A stretch of 64,000 nt of DNA from Prinsepia uniflora. Lineage: Eukaryota > Streptophyta > Magnoliopsida > Rosales > Rosaceae. The first letter of the stretch is position 1. Each line of letters starts with the position of its first letter. The notes beneath the pieces were generated by a model that searched no databases, was not told where the DNA came from, and worked only from the letters and a program-made list of their open reading frames with translations. Both the position numbers and the translations under genes were made by a program. Below are positions 35,699 through 47,639 of this stretch, piece after piece. The stretch spans positions 79,749,227 to 79,813,226 of the forward strand of contig CM064866.1 of the NCBI GenBank assembly GCA_032719365.1, given 5' to 3'.

Positions 35699-36177
35699 TG
35701 TGGAACCCAAAATCACCAGAAGAATGTAGAGCTACCACGTGGCCCATAATTCTCGGAATGACCAAATTGCCCCTAGCAATAATACTTGAAGCCCAAGCAC
35801 CGGACATGGCCCAAACCCACAACGCTTACATAGCCCAACATTGGGTCCAAACCAGGATGACATGTGGAAACCCCTCCACCCTCGATCTGTATAACACATG
35901 TTAGCATGCAAATTGGTGAGCATTTGTCCCACATCGAAATTATGAAAATTAAACATTTCACTCACCCCTATATAAGAGGTACACATTTCCCAATAAAGGT
36001 AAGTCGATTCTTCGCTTCGAAGTATATTCTTTTCCTCTCTCAAAACTAACTTAGGCATCAGAGTGTTCTTGGTTGAACAACCCCCCGGGTAATCGATCAA
36101 GGCAACGATAGCTAATTGTTTGCAGTTTGCAAAAATTGTGAGAACTTTTCGCGGCGGGTTCGATTTCTGCTTCAACA
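35699..36177 (+). repeat. Element D 3' LTR
   Basis: 479 bp, starts tgtggaaccc, ends cttcaaca, followed by the duplication ctggc. Scattered substitutions relative to the 5' LTR. Confidence 0.9.
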
Positions 36178-36182
36178 CTGGC

Positions 36183-36931
36183 CTTTTGGGCCGAGATGGT
36201 CCAAACCCAATTGTTGGGCTCTAAACCTTCTAGGCTCAGGCCTTTGTTTGGGCTGATATGTTGGGCTTGCTGGACCTTTTTTTTTTGTGATAGCCTTCTG
36301 GCTTGGTCATGATTTGGGCTCATGGGCTGATATGTTGTCTTCTAGGCTTATTACAATTTTATGGATTTTGGTAGCCTTCTGGGCTCTGTTTTGTGGCTTG
36401 CTAGGCCTAGTAAGCTTCCTTTTTTTTCTTCCTTGTTTTTTTTCTTTCTTACCGCAATTTGCAATTACCGCAAGTAGCAATTTAGCTGCCTATGATTATG
36501 GAACATGATGATCATCATCATCCCATTATCATCATAACAAACAATATGCAGATTTCGATCATGAGCCGCAAACTTTGACCATTATCATCAAACACTGAAC
36601 ATTTTCATATCATGGCAAACATACAAAATCGACAAAGGGAAAAAAAAACCTCATGCAACAGAAAGCACAAACATCAATTATCATTTGCCAACAATTACCA
36701 TACAACAGCCATAATATTGCCACTTGGCTGCAACATCAATTATCAATTATATAATTAACCGTATATAATCAACATTGTCAATTATCAAAATAATTCTAGA
36801 AACATGAATTCTAGGGTTTGGTTCAATGATAAAATAAATTGGGTTTTTGGGATTCGAAAAACCTACTTAATTGAATTAGTCCTTATCTTGAGCAATCCCA
36901 AATTTCTCAACTGTTCGTGTTGATAACGTAC
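36183..36931 (-). other. Copia 5' leader, right half
   Basis: Sequence between element D and the probable copia LTR. It continues the leader seen at 20050-20659. At its right end gttgataacgta resembles a decayed copia primer-site region when read on the minus strand (tacgttatcaacacga). Contains pyrimidine-rich low complexity at about 36420-36450. Confidence 0.5.
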
Positions 36932-37148
36932 TGTGAAGAACTTTGGGGAAAACGTGAGTTTTTGGGGGAAGGAGAAGTTGAGAGACATAGAGAATATAGA
37001 ATGAACGTGTATTCTGTATTAAGTAATTTTTAGAATAAAATAATACAGCCCTTAAATATATTAAGGGATTAAAGTAATGCACAAAAACTAAACTACATTT
37101 CTACCATTTACATGTAATAGTCACTATCAAATATACTTATATACAACA
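36932..37148 (-). repeat. Probable 5' LTR of the copia relic
   Basis: On the minus strand it begins tgttgtatataag (37148) and ends gttcttcaca (36932), immediately followed by the decayed primer-site motif. The 217-bp size and the run of short A/T-rich words fit a copia LTR. The partner LTR is off the left end, so this is not verified by a pair. Confidence 0.5.
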
Positions 37149-40100
37149 GTTGGCGCATTATTGTGTCAAAAATGGTTTTGAAACACTTAATAGAGGAATG
37201 AATTCTAGTAAATGCATAAGATGTGCAATGATTACAAAGCTTTCATATATATGTTTTTATTTTCTTTTTTGCTGTTTCTATATATATGCTCGTACTACTT
37301 ACATAATGTTAACTGTTAACAAGAACCTAATTAAGTAATTAGGCGTTAATATCATTAGCTGGTTTAAGCTTAATTTCATGTAGAAATAATTGAAGAGAAT
37401 ATAAGTAAGTAGCTTTGGGGTTACGATTAAATCTGTATTTATTGTTAGAAAAAATATTCCGGATTAAATTGAGCAGTCTATATTTAGGATTACACTAGTT
37501 ACCAACATATATAATTTATAGCTAATCTTTTTCATTATTAGTGCATTTTTCAATGGTGAAGTCTAATTCATATATTTCGACAGCTAATCAACATTATATA
37601 TCTAAAGATATTTTAAAAATTATATTATTCGATTAGATTATGAAGTACAAAATCAACAACAAATTAAGTGGAAGGAACAAACCAGCCGTGGTAGGGAGAT
37701 AGGTGGTCGGTGGCGAGAGAGACGGTCGGCAGTGCGAGAAAAGGATGAAAAAAATTGAGGGAGAAGAATGAATGCAACGACACTCGAGAAAGGTCGAAGA
37801 AGAAACGAAAACTCAAGAAAGAAGAAAAAAAATAAGGCTAGAATGGTCAGTTTACTATTCACAACAAAACAAAAACAGAAAAATAAAAGGGTACAACAGA
37901 AATTGCACTGTTCTATGAACAGTGCAAACCCTGACTGCGTTTAAGTATATGTATAATTAGAAAACTTAAAGTTGACTTTTTAGCAACAGCTTTTACTGTT
38001 GACAAAAATTATTGGTGACCAAACAGCTGTTCTGGCTTTTGTTCGTCGCCTAAGGGTGCTACCCAGTGCGTAGTCATTAAACTAATCCCGCGCATGAAAA
38101 CTAAACTATACATGCAAGAAATAATATATATGTACTGCAAACCTGAGACTAAGTGGCCACATATTTCTCTGCGCATCACCAATCAACTTCTTCTCTTTTA
38201 CCCCCTACAATTTGCGAAACAAGGAAATTTTATCAAACTCTATCAAACGTACGTACCCCTTAAAACGGTAAAATCTTAATGGACTATTTTGCTCACAACG
38301 TTATGACAAAAAATACTGACAATCGAAAAGGATGAATTTCAGAACAATGTTCGTCTCATGATGCATTTAATTTCTGATCACCTATGAAATCGCGCGCGTG
38401 ACTCTCTTCATCGATCTTTATTTTTTGAATGAAATCCTTGAGTTTCAACCTATCTATTATTTTAGGGTTGCCCTAAAAAGTTTAGCGAGGATGTTGTGGC
38501 GACCAACATTGTCGTCAATAAAAGCTCAAAATTTCTCTAAGGAAATGATATAGAGTTTTAGCTGATCATTTTCAGCAAGATATAATTCATCGGTCTTTAA
38601 AATTAGTAGCTTCAGTTACTTGAAAAGAAAAAAAAAGTAAAGTTTGATTTTCATACTACTCCATAATCCATATAATAATAATATCTGTATGTCGGATTTT
38701 TCAAATACGAATTACTTAATTTTGACGTGACATGAAAAAATTGCTGTATTTTATTATAAATTGTGCTAAATCAAAACTCTTTTATCCGAAATCCGAGTTA
38801 GTTTATGAAAAATATATGAGTGCGTATTGAGTTGGTTTATTATTGATAAAGATCGACGTGTTAATCTTGTATGTTTGGTTTGCAAGAGATATGTGTCAAC
38901 CAAAATAAGACACGACCCACCATATATAAACAATAACCCATATTGAGTACACTTTGTACGAATTCATAATCATATGAAGGATTTGAAATGGACCTAATAA
39001 CATGACTATGACTCGATTTCTATCTCTAATAATTAATAAGGATTTGACTCTCCCCTGTATGTGTTGCAGTCGCAATTAATTTTTGTTGTGTTCTTGAGAA
39101 TGAATCTTATCAGTAATCTCAAGAGGCTTGAATAGCCGATGGGATCAACTAAAGTTTTGAATAAAAAAAAATCTGCTTATATTAACAAGTTAACAACTAA
39201 TGTCTGTTGTCGCTTCTCAAATCACGCTAGAATATTTTAAGATGTTGCTTTCGTTGCTAATGATATATTAAGAAATTTGGGAGGATTGTCCACTCGCACA
39301 CCAAAAAGCAAAAGTCTTGTGAAATAATAACAATAATAATAAGGGTACGTACATGATTGCAAAAATCTTTAAATTTTGTCATAATTTTAGCAATTGTTTA
39401 TATACTTTAACATTAGTATTCCTCGTCTGTAAAATTTACCTTAATATTTCCGTTATTACTTCCGTTTATTTTTCAAACGAATTCCGCTAAAAAAAATCAC
39501 GTGAAATGCATTTGAATTGACAATTTTGACAATTTTTTTTAATGAAATTCAAGCTAAATAGATGGAGAGACTAACAGAAATATTATGATAAAGTTCAAGC
39601 TATAAGACACTAATATATTGAAGTATAAGGACGGTTGCTAAAATTATGATAAAATTGAGGGACGATTTGAACTCTTTAGCTTAATAATAAGCGAATTACC
39701 AAATGATGAAGATGGGAAGATGAAATTTATTTTTTAATTTTTCATACACATATTATAAGTGAAGAACATATTCAAATGAGCTACGTACAAAACAGATTTA
39801 AAAAAAAAAATTGTTGTTTACATATATTAAATTTATAAATTTTAATTACGAAATATAAAGAATTTCATACTTCATAGCATAAAACCATGGTGCTTGTAGC
39901 AATATAAAAGATGAATTTGATATTTACAAACATGTGGACAGATCGAAAAGAAAACACGAATCCTCCAAAACCTCAAAAATGGGCATGATATATTGATATG
40001 CAGCGCTTCACTTGAATGAAAAGAACCACTGGATCAACTAATTAAGTTCCAAGTGGAAAACCAATCTCTTGTAGAAAAGGAAAAGAATAAATTTTAAACG

Positions 40101-41288
40101 AAGATTTTAGATAAAATGATGAATTGAAAATTAGTATAATAACATAATGGATAATTCAAATTTGAGCATGATTCGAACCACATAGTCACCACAAAGGAAT
40201 TTCTATTACTAATCCAAAAGAAAAAGAGGAAAAATAGTTGAGGGAATGAGAAAAAGAGATGATATATATTCTTCCTCCCTCCCTCTTAATTTACCTTTTT
40301 TTATGGAATTAGAAGGAGAAAAAATAGAGACTAGGGTTTGAAATTAGAGATTTGGTTACCTATACGCTAAGAGCTCTTGACTTTGATTATAATATTCAAT
40401 ATATATATATATATAGCATATTATTTGTAGCCAAAATATATATATAGCATATTATATAATCAAAGATGTATTCACGTTCTCTCATTATCAATAATATCCC
40501 TTTTTAATCCTCCAAAAAAAGAAAGATGAATTCCCATGTTTTGAGGCTCTAAAGTCTAAAGCCTCTAACCCAAAGAAGGAAAGGGAGAGACCAAAAACGA
40601 CCTTGGCCTTTGACTCTTGTCAAGCGTCAAGTGACTTTTTATTTTTGAACTAGTTTTGGCAACTTCACAAATTACTTATTATATTTTAATTTTTTTATAT
40701 TTTTTTTGAAACAAACCTCCGAACTTACTATACTTTTTTCATTTCTCATTATAGTCGTTAACGCTCAAACAGCTCTTCACTTTTCTTTCAGTCCGCCATG
40801 ATCGCCGTTCACCAAAATTCTCCATCTTCCCTCGTCATCAACACCGTCTCCCCTCATCTTTCATTTTAATTTGAGTCATTATAAATATTCCATTTTAAAT
40901 TGGTATATGCTCTTCAATCAAGGAGGATTCGATTCGGGATGTGCCTCGCTTTTTAGTCTAGGGTTCAAAGTGTATCGGTTTCACTTTTCTTAATTAAGCT
41001 TTGGTAAACCGCCGTTGATCAAGCATTACATTTTGGTTGAAAAGATTATTGGATGACTAGACCAAAAATTAATAATCAAGTTCAATTGGCACTGAATATG
41101 ATACAGGGGTTAAACAAAAATACTATATAGCAACAATGGGAAAATAGAAAATAAAATTTTTTGATTCCGTACGAGTGTCCACATTGGATTTGTCAGCTTG
41201 TACACGCCCTAGCTTTGTACACTACCACTCTAAATCAAATCAATCTCTGAGTGACCTCTTCACACCTAATATATGGCATTTGCACCAC
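37149..41288. other. AT-rich intergenic DNA
   Basis: No gene with recognisable similarity. ORFs are short; the one at 37653-37862 (minus) is a Phe/Leu low-complexity frame. One foldback element is listed separately. A TA repeat lies at about 40399-40446. This is the transition from the retrotransposon block to gene space. Confidence 0.6.
39350..39680. mobile_element. Foldback MITE-like element
   Basis: The left arm (about 39355-39435, with cataattttagcaattgt) is repeated inverted at about 39590-39675 (acggttgctaaaattatg). The arms are some 80 bases and roughly 80% alike by eye, around an AT-rich core. No coding sequence. Exact ends and target duplication are unclear. Confidence 0.55.
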
Positions 41289-41295
41289 TATAAAT
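41289..41295 (+). promoter_or_regulatory. TATA box of the CLE gene
   Basis: tataaat lies 82 bases upstream of the CLE start codon, a fitting distance for a short 5' leader. Confidence 0.6.
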
Positions 41296-41376
41296 TTGAG
41301 CTTGTGGCACAAGGAATTGACACTAATACTTGCACAACTACCTTTTCTATAGGCACTTCAAAAAAAAAAAAAATCA

Positions 41377-41670
41377 ATGGCTTCAAATTCGAGTGTGATT
41401 GTGAGAGTTCTGGCGCTGATGATCATACTTACATGGTCATCGCATGTGAGTGGTTTGGAAGCAAAAGAGTCTTATTACGGCGGGCGCAAGATGTCGATGC
41501 AAAAAATAGGTATTGACAGCGAGTCTTTTTTCGGCGGATTAGGGTACGATTTGTCGAAGATGAAGAAAAAAAGCAAGTTTGTGAGGCAACTGGAAGATAG
41601 AATCACACCAGGAGGGCCAAACAAACAGCACGATTCATGCCCACCGGCATTGCCCTGCAGTCTGCACTGA
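41377..41670 (+). CDS. CLE-family secreted signalling peptide precursor, 97 residues
   Basis: Precursor of a CLE-type peptide hormone, expected to be secreted, trimmed and perceived by leucine-rich receptor kinases. Residues 1-26 form a signal peptide with a hydrophobic core (VLALMIILTW) and probable cleavage after SHVSG. The variable region contains GYDLSKMKKK (56-65), resembling the G(F/Y)DLSK segment of Arabidopsis CLE5/CLE6. Residues 75-86 read RITPGGPNKQHD, matching the CLE consensus R-x-x-P-G-G-P-(D/N)-P-Q-H-(H/D) except for lysine at the ninth position, normally proline. The prolines at positions 4 and 7 are kept. An 11-residue tail with two cysteines follows the motif, whereas CLE5/6 stop right after it. 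Intronless; the start follows a TATA box at 41289. A frameshift near the 3' end is possible but the frame is clean. Confidence 0.75.
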   Translation: MASNSSVIVRVLALMIILTWSSHVSGLEAKESYYGGRKMSMQKIGIDSESFFGGLGYDLSKMKKKSKFVRQLEDRITPGGPNKQHDSCPPALPCSLH

Positions 41671-41815
41671 GCATTAATTAAGTGCATGCATATGGATTAG
41701 TCATATATAGATCAGCGGTCAGATATCAGAGATGCTAGTCCTAATTTCCAGATCATAGAGAACAAGTTCTTTAATGCACCAATTGATCATACATCTATCA
41801 CAACATCGATCATCG

Positions 41816-41950
41816 CACTACAGGAAATTGCATATCTTGCCTGGTAAATACGCTTCGTCGAGCAACCGGAAAGACTCCGTTCGGTAAAATAAAACTCGGT
41901 GAATCTCCGTCGGGCAATATTCCTCGATAGGTTAAACATGCATTATGAAT
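41816..41950. mobile_element. Possible CACTA-type transposon end
   Basis: cactacaggaaattgc at 41816 resembles the CACTACAAGAAA terminus of plant CACTA elements. It is followed by GC-richer words (ctcgtcgggc-like, gccgag) such as form subterminal repeats. I could not find a matching opposite end, so this may be a fragment. Confidence 0.35.
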
Positions 41951-43273
41951 TTTTCGTTTTTTTCCCTTCTTTTATTTGATCTTTATGCTATGAGTACGTC
42001 CTCGCCGAGTCTATATATCATCATTTTCTTATTTTAATTTTTAGTGCCTGCATGTGTGTGAGAAAATAAAATTTTCTACATCATATATAGTCACCGGCCA
42101 GTCAACTGTTATCGTTGTAATATGTTTGTGGATCCTTTGAGAAATGCAGCACAATTTGTTTTCAGATCGAGATCATCAATATGCATGGTATTATATTTTT
42201 GTGCGATAAATATTTATATATATTTTTATGCTCTGTAAATATTTATATTGTAGAGAAAGTTCATCAGAATTTTGGTGAAAGAATTGTTTTTGTTGTTAAG
42301 TCCTCCATTGTACAGAAGAAATTTCCACTTTGTAGCAGGCACCTCGTAAAGAAACCAACACTATCTAATTTTTCTTCTCTGTAAAATCACCCAAAAGAAA
42401 TAATTAAGATTTATCGGTCCTAACCGACCGAATACATTACTCAATTTTAGTAACTACGCACTAATATCATATTTGTTCATCGGTAGCCAGCTAGCCATCG
42501 CACCGGAGAGTTTCCAGTTTTCGGCAGATAGTCCATAAAGAGATTTAGATTTTTATATAAGGCGAAATTCACCAGTTAAAGTATTGCAATGCATGTGTGT
42601 ATGCATGAAGAAAGCATATGAGTTTCGGGGGTAAAAAAAAGTATATGAGTTCAAATGACTTTGTGCATACAGTTATTTCGTGTCCATTTTATTTGTATCA
42701 CATCTAGTTAATCAAATCGATCTAGTGTTTTTTTTTTAAAACTTCTGTAGCAAAATTAGTCTCCTATCAAATACAAATATCTCCTAAAACAAATGAAGCC
42801 TAAGTTACGAGTACAAATCTCAATTTTTTCTTTGGAATATTTAATTATAGCTTACATATCAATCTATGATGTAACATGTAGAATAAAAACACCACAGGAA
42901 ATATATTGCAAGTGAAAATAAAGTATTTCCCATGGAATGGTACAATAAGGAGCCTGAAATCAAGGGCAGTGCGACTTCTATTGTTCATAAAATTTGAATC
43001 AAACGGCGGAGAGTAAGTGAATAACAAAGCATATTGAAAGCAATGTTTGTTCAAACTGAAAGAGAGATTGATCTTCATTAGACATTAAAGAGTGTTTTAC
43101 TTACAATCACACCAAAAGAACCAGAGCCAAAATGAAACCACAAATCAACATCACATATATATAGTCCCTAATCAGTTTGTTTATAACAAGCTTTCAATCT
43201 ATGCTATAACATAGTACCAAAATGATGCCTCAAAAGAGAAGAGTCTGGCCATCATACACAGTTTTATTTCTTT
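41951..43273. other. Intergenic DNA between the CLE and esterase genes
   Basis: AT-rich, with no recognised gene. The two neighbouring genes are convergent, so this stretch holds both 3' ends. Nothing else stands out. Confidence 0.6.
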
Positions 43274-44688
43274 TCACTTTCGAAAAGCCTTGAGAGGGTC
43301 TTTAGGGTCAATGTTACTTATAAGTGGGAGATCAACTGGCAACTTTTCTAGGCTCAACCCTAGATCCTTCAGCTTCAGAACCACCTCCTCAAACACGACC
43401 CTGTTGCCCTGCGGCGTAAGGTGCAAGCCATCCCTGAAATTCCATTCCACAACACAAAATCACATATTTAATTATGTCTTTCTTCTAAACAATTCACGAT
43501 TGCCTACATAGGCAGAAACAAGTTGGCTCAAGAGGTGCACAACACAAAATGGCAAGGCACCGTCAGCGCAAAAGGCCTTATGGTTTACGAACATCCGTGA
43601 ACCAGGCATTACACTCAAATAATCACCACCTTGGACATATTCAACATGCTATATACCAGCTATTGCCCCAGTCCAATTTGTATCTAAATAAGATCAAGTG
43701 ATCGAATGAACCAACATATATAATGTAGATCTATTACAAACAGAGAGAGACCTTAGAAAAGCGTTTTGCCAGCCAGGAAACTGCTGCATTTTGGTGTAGA
43801 GATTGATTACCGGGATCCCAATTTCTCTAGCTGCAGCAATGCATGCCTCTGAATAAGCACCAGCGGCTTTATTTGTCCTCTCAGGCTGACTCAATGGATT
43901 GTCAATATAGGGATGTCTGAATCAAAAACATAGATGTTGGAATCAAACTCTTTTATTATCAACTAATTAAATACCTTAACATGAAATTAACAAGTGATTG
44001 ACATTATGGTTCAACAATCAGGGAAAATATTATGAAACCCATAAACTGAAACACAGATGATATAATGGAACCAAAAAAGTCACAAATAGTAAAACAATAC
44101 CGAAGGCGCCCATCTTCATCAATTGGAGGAGGGGTGATGAATAGAATGTGACTTGTAGGCCATCTCTTCTGAAAGCGAACAGATATGAACAAAATGTAAA
44201 TATGTAGAAAGCCTAAATGTAAAACAAGCATAGAGTAACTTGAACAAAATGTTAGTTTTGTGTGATGACATCTTTAGCAGACAATTCTTGTTTCATATAA
44301 AAGCAAAAGAAACTAAATTTGCTTGGAAAATCTTTATATGTAGCTTCACAAACGGCCTAATAATGATCATGCCACAATGTAGGTGCATCTTGATATAAAA
44401 GCAGATTCCTTTCACGAGGTTCCACAATTTTGTGAAATGTATTTCCTGCAGGAGGCTTGCTAATTGCTACCTTCTCTACTTTGATCATACATGTCGTCTA
44501 AATGCTATTAGAAGCCAATGAAAATGCTGATAGCCTAAAATAAAGCCAGATCGCTCTGTACTTGCTGGCCACTGTAACTTATCAGATACCTTTAACTCTA
44601 AAAGAACTACACAAGAATTACCAACTTGCATATAAACCGAAAGGGAAACGTCACTCAGAAAGCTTGAGTTCATTAAAGAAAAAAAAAA

Positions 44689-44719
<31 letters not shown>

Positions 44720-47242
44720 GCGGCGCCGGCATCTTCAAGGGAAAATAATTCAGCCCATTTCATTCTCATTCCTAGAATGCGTTAGGATAACATAAAATGG
44801 AAGAGATGATATAATGATAGATGTACAAATGATGCAAGTTAGATAGACACACTCAAATGGCACTACAAGCAAATGCAACCCACATTTTAGAAAAATGATT
44901 CCGCCATCACTATCAACCCTTTTTAATTTGCCTCCAATGCAGTGAGAATTTTATCCAAAAGTACACCAGTGCATACGTATATATAGATCTTTCCTAAGCA
45001 GTTCACACTTCACAGGCACTTGCAAGGTGGCAAGTTTACTTCTAAGCCTCTAAGAAATACAACTGCAGTTAAAAAGGATGTCAAATTTGAAATGAAAGGT
45101 ATGAAGAATGAATTATAAGTTTATAATATGATTATCTTATTCTTTAGAAGATATCATCAGTCCAATAACTCAAAGGGCTTGCAACCTTCGTTTTTGCTAC
45201 CCTGTTCACTCATGATTGAAACCATCACCAGTGTTCCCCACGAGCATCACGTATTATACGAGCCCTATCGGCCTAAAAGATGGAGATAGAACCCTAATGC
45301 CTGCCTCCTCTTTTCTAATGTTTCAGATAAATTTAAGTTCTAATGAAAAAGAAAGGCCTACTAACAGGACTTCTGTAAAAGTTACACCTATTAAGCATCA
45401 GATTTACATATAGACCACATGTAACTACGTAAGGACCAACATGAATTATCGAATCTAAATTATCTAGTAGTTCCTGGACTCCATTTTTTCTAGAAGAGTT
45501 TGAACTTGTGCAACACAGTTCTCACAAATGTTCACTGTCAAAGACTCGCATGTATTTATCAAACATTAGATTGAAACAACCGTGGATGCCAAGAACTTTC
45601 GTGCAATTGACCAGACATATGGTCCAATTCATTTATGCATGCTCCAGTTAAGTGGCCCGGTGAAAGTTTAGATTAAAGCCTATGACTTGTGACATAGTAT
45701 TTAAAGCCAATCACGCATATTTATGCTTTATGCATATTTATGCTTTATGCATATTTATGCTTTATGCATATTTATGCCTTATGCATATTTACGCTCTTAA
45801 ATTTTAACTTCCGAAATTAAGGATGAATAACGTTAGAGTGACATCCAAATTACTCACTAGTCACTACCCCAGAGATTTGAAACTAATAGAGATATAAGAA
45901 TTCATTAGAAGCAAACAAATAAGAAACCAACAAGAGGAACGTACTAAAGACAGGCAAAACCTAACAACCACATAGCTTGCAAAACCGTGGGCCTTAGGCT
46001 CTTAGCTAGAAGAATAGTTAAATCCCATCAATTGCTATTTTTAATTATGCACCAACTTCTAGGGTCCCAGCTTAAAAGATATCCTCCCCCAAATACTATA
46101 CAACCCCTAAAAGTGGCACGAGATTAAAGAAAGACCAGCGCACAGTACTCCTAGTGCAGGGTCCCAGCTTAAAAGATATCCTCCCCCAAATACTATACAA
46201 CCCCTAAAAGTTGGCATGAGATTAAAGAAAGACCAGCGCACAGTACTCCTAGTGCAATGGCCTCTTCTCCTTCCCTTTTACTCTTTTAGTCAAAATCATG
46301 AGAAACAACCCACGTTAGCTGCCCTGCCCTGCCCTGCCCTGCCCTGCACGCTTCAATAGCAAGAAGGACAATTTTTTCTGGCCAAAATCAAACCTTTTGA
46401 TCACCTTAATAAACAATAGGAACCCACATCTTAGGAGCTAGTTACATTATCAGTATCATATTTTATTAGTCAAGACTCAAAAGGACTAAATCGTAAGGCT
46501 TTGATTCTCGTGTCCATTTCTCTTATCCCAAACTTACATCTTTGGCCACCCGGATTTGAACCCCCTTTCCATAGTTCAAAATTTAAATTAGATTGAAGTA
46601 GAATATCTCTAGTACATATAAATTATAAACTATCAAAAACATTGAAATTTTTGTCAACCCTTTTGAGGGCACTAATCAAACTAGCGTAACAACTAATTCA
46701 GCTGAAAAGCACAGAAATTTTGTACTTGATTGTTGATTGTGTGTGTGAGATTGAGGGTACCTTGAGAAAGGAGACAATGGAGTGAAGATTGCGCTGGTAC
46801 TCGTCGAGAGGCACGTGCTGAAAGCCAGAGCATCTATCGGGAAGGCAAGCGTCGTTAGCGCCAAAGAAGACGGTGACAGCTAGGGGATCATCGTCTCTGT
46901 TTTCAGGGCCCGGAAACACCTTCTCCAGAACTTGCAGAGCCCACCTCGTGTTGTAACCGCTGTACCCTCTAACCACCACGTCAACCTGATATTGATACCC
47001 ACACGAATCAATAAAAGAAGAAAAACCCTCCGGAAATGAAGACCCATAATCACAAATTGGAGAAGAAATCCAACTAATGAACAAAGTCTGAAACTTTTTG
47101 AAGATTAAAGATCAAAGTAATTGAGAATGAAAGACGTACATACCGTACGAGAGAATTGATGGGCTAGGGCAGCACCCCAGCCACCGTCGCCATAGGACTC
47201 CTCGGTGATTGAGTCACCAAAGAGATAAATCTTTGGCCTCAT
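43274..47242 (-). CDS. SGNH/GDSL esterase (IAH1 / At5g45920-like), 5 exons, 238 residues
   Basis: Hydrolase of the SGNH family, related to isoamyl acetate-hydrolysing esterase; the natural substrate is unknown. Exons on the minus strand: 47242-47144, 46985-46761, 44168-44101, 43916-43752, 43433-43274 (717 nt, stop tga). All introns are GT-AG and the phases join without error. The start MRPKIYLFGDSIT gives the block I motif with catalytic Ser11. FGANDA (exon 2) is the GxND block, and DGLHLTPQG (exon 5) supplies the Asp-x-x-His of the catalytic site. The oxyanion glycine probably lies in YGDGGWG (17-23). No signal peptide, so probably cytosolic. Length suits the family (about 240). Intron 2 is 2.6 kb and holds a G29 tract and several tandem repeats. 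Confidence 0.92.
44690..44718 (+). repeat. Run of 29 G in esterase intron 2
   Basis: An A-rich stretch passes straight into 29 consecutive G, then cgcggcgcc. It is C-rich on the transcribed sense. Its length may be an assembly or sequencing artefact. Confidence 0.8.
45714..45795. repeat. 17-bp tandem repeat in esterase intron 2
   Basis: Nearly five copies of gcatatttatgctttat, the last diverged (gcatatttacgctc). Confidence 0.9.
46062..46256. repeat. 97-bp tandem duplication in esterase intron 2
   Basis: Two adjacent copies starting gggtcccagcttaaaag, at 46062 and 46159, nearly identical (gtggcacgag versus gttggcatgag), so a recent event. Confidence 0.92.
46319..46346. repeat. Short (ccctg)n tandem repeat
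   Basis: Five copies of ccctg within esterase intron 2. Confidence 0.85.
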
Positions 47243-47639
47243 CTTTTTTATAATTGATTTGATTTGATAAGAGAACGAAGTCTATATTTGTGTTGGTTCC
47301 GATTTCTAAACCTTCGATTTGATGAGAGAAGTTTTACAAATACAATAATTATATTACATATATAAATATATAATATAGCTGAGACAGTTTGCTACTTACT
47401 TGTCGAGTTTCACGTGCCATGCAATGCGACACCTCAAACCTGCTCGCTACCTCAGCTCCTCCTTCATCTCAATATCTCATGGTTGATGCATTGCAGGCAT
47501 GACATAAAATAATTCACTTATTTATATTAGATATGATAAATATATCAACCTGTGTAATCTTCGTATAAATTAGAAATTACAAGGACGAAATGCATATGAT
47601 TTTTTTTAAAAAAATTATTATATTAAAAAAAAATTTATT

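Larger units (their letters stand above)
20665..36177 (+). mobile_element. Element D: LTR retrotransposon without recognised coding genes, carrying a hairpin array
   Basis: Two 479-bp LTRs (20665-21143 and 35699-36177), each starting tgtggaaccc and ending cttcaaca, flanked by a perfect 5-bp duplication ctggc (20660-20664 and 36178-36182). Removing two later insertions (23576-26564 and 27572-35240, each with its target repeat) leaves about 4.85 kb. The internal region has no gag or pol motif I can recognise, so it is a non-autonomous, LARD-like element. Its most striking content is the tandem array at 21634-23098. By eye the two LTRs differ at roughly 5-6% of sites, far more than the gag-only element nested inside. 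It sits in the copia 5' leader. Confidence 0.88.

Noticed and set aside
37653..37862. Phe/Leu-rich 69-residue minus-strand ORF
   Set aside because: Low-complexity translation of an A/G-rich tract; no family resemblance.
41175..41516. 113-residue ORF overlapping the CLE gene
   Set aside because: Different frame, spans the TATA box, no signal peptide or domain; a shadow of the CLE gene.
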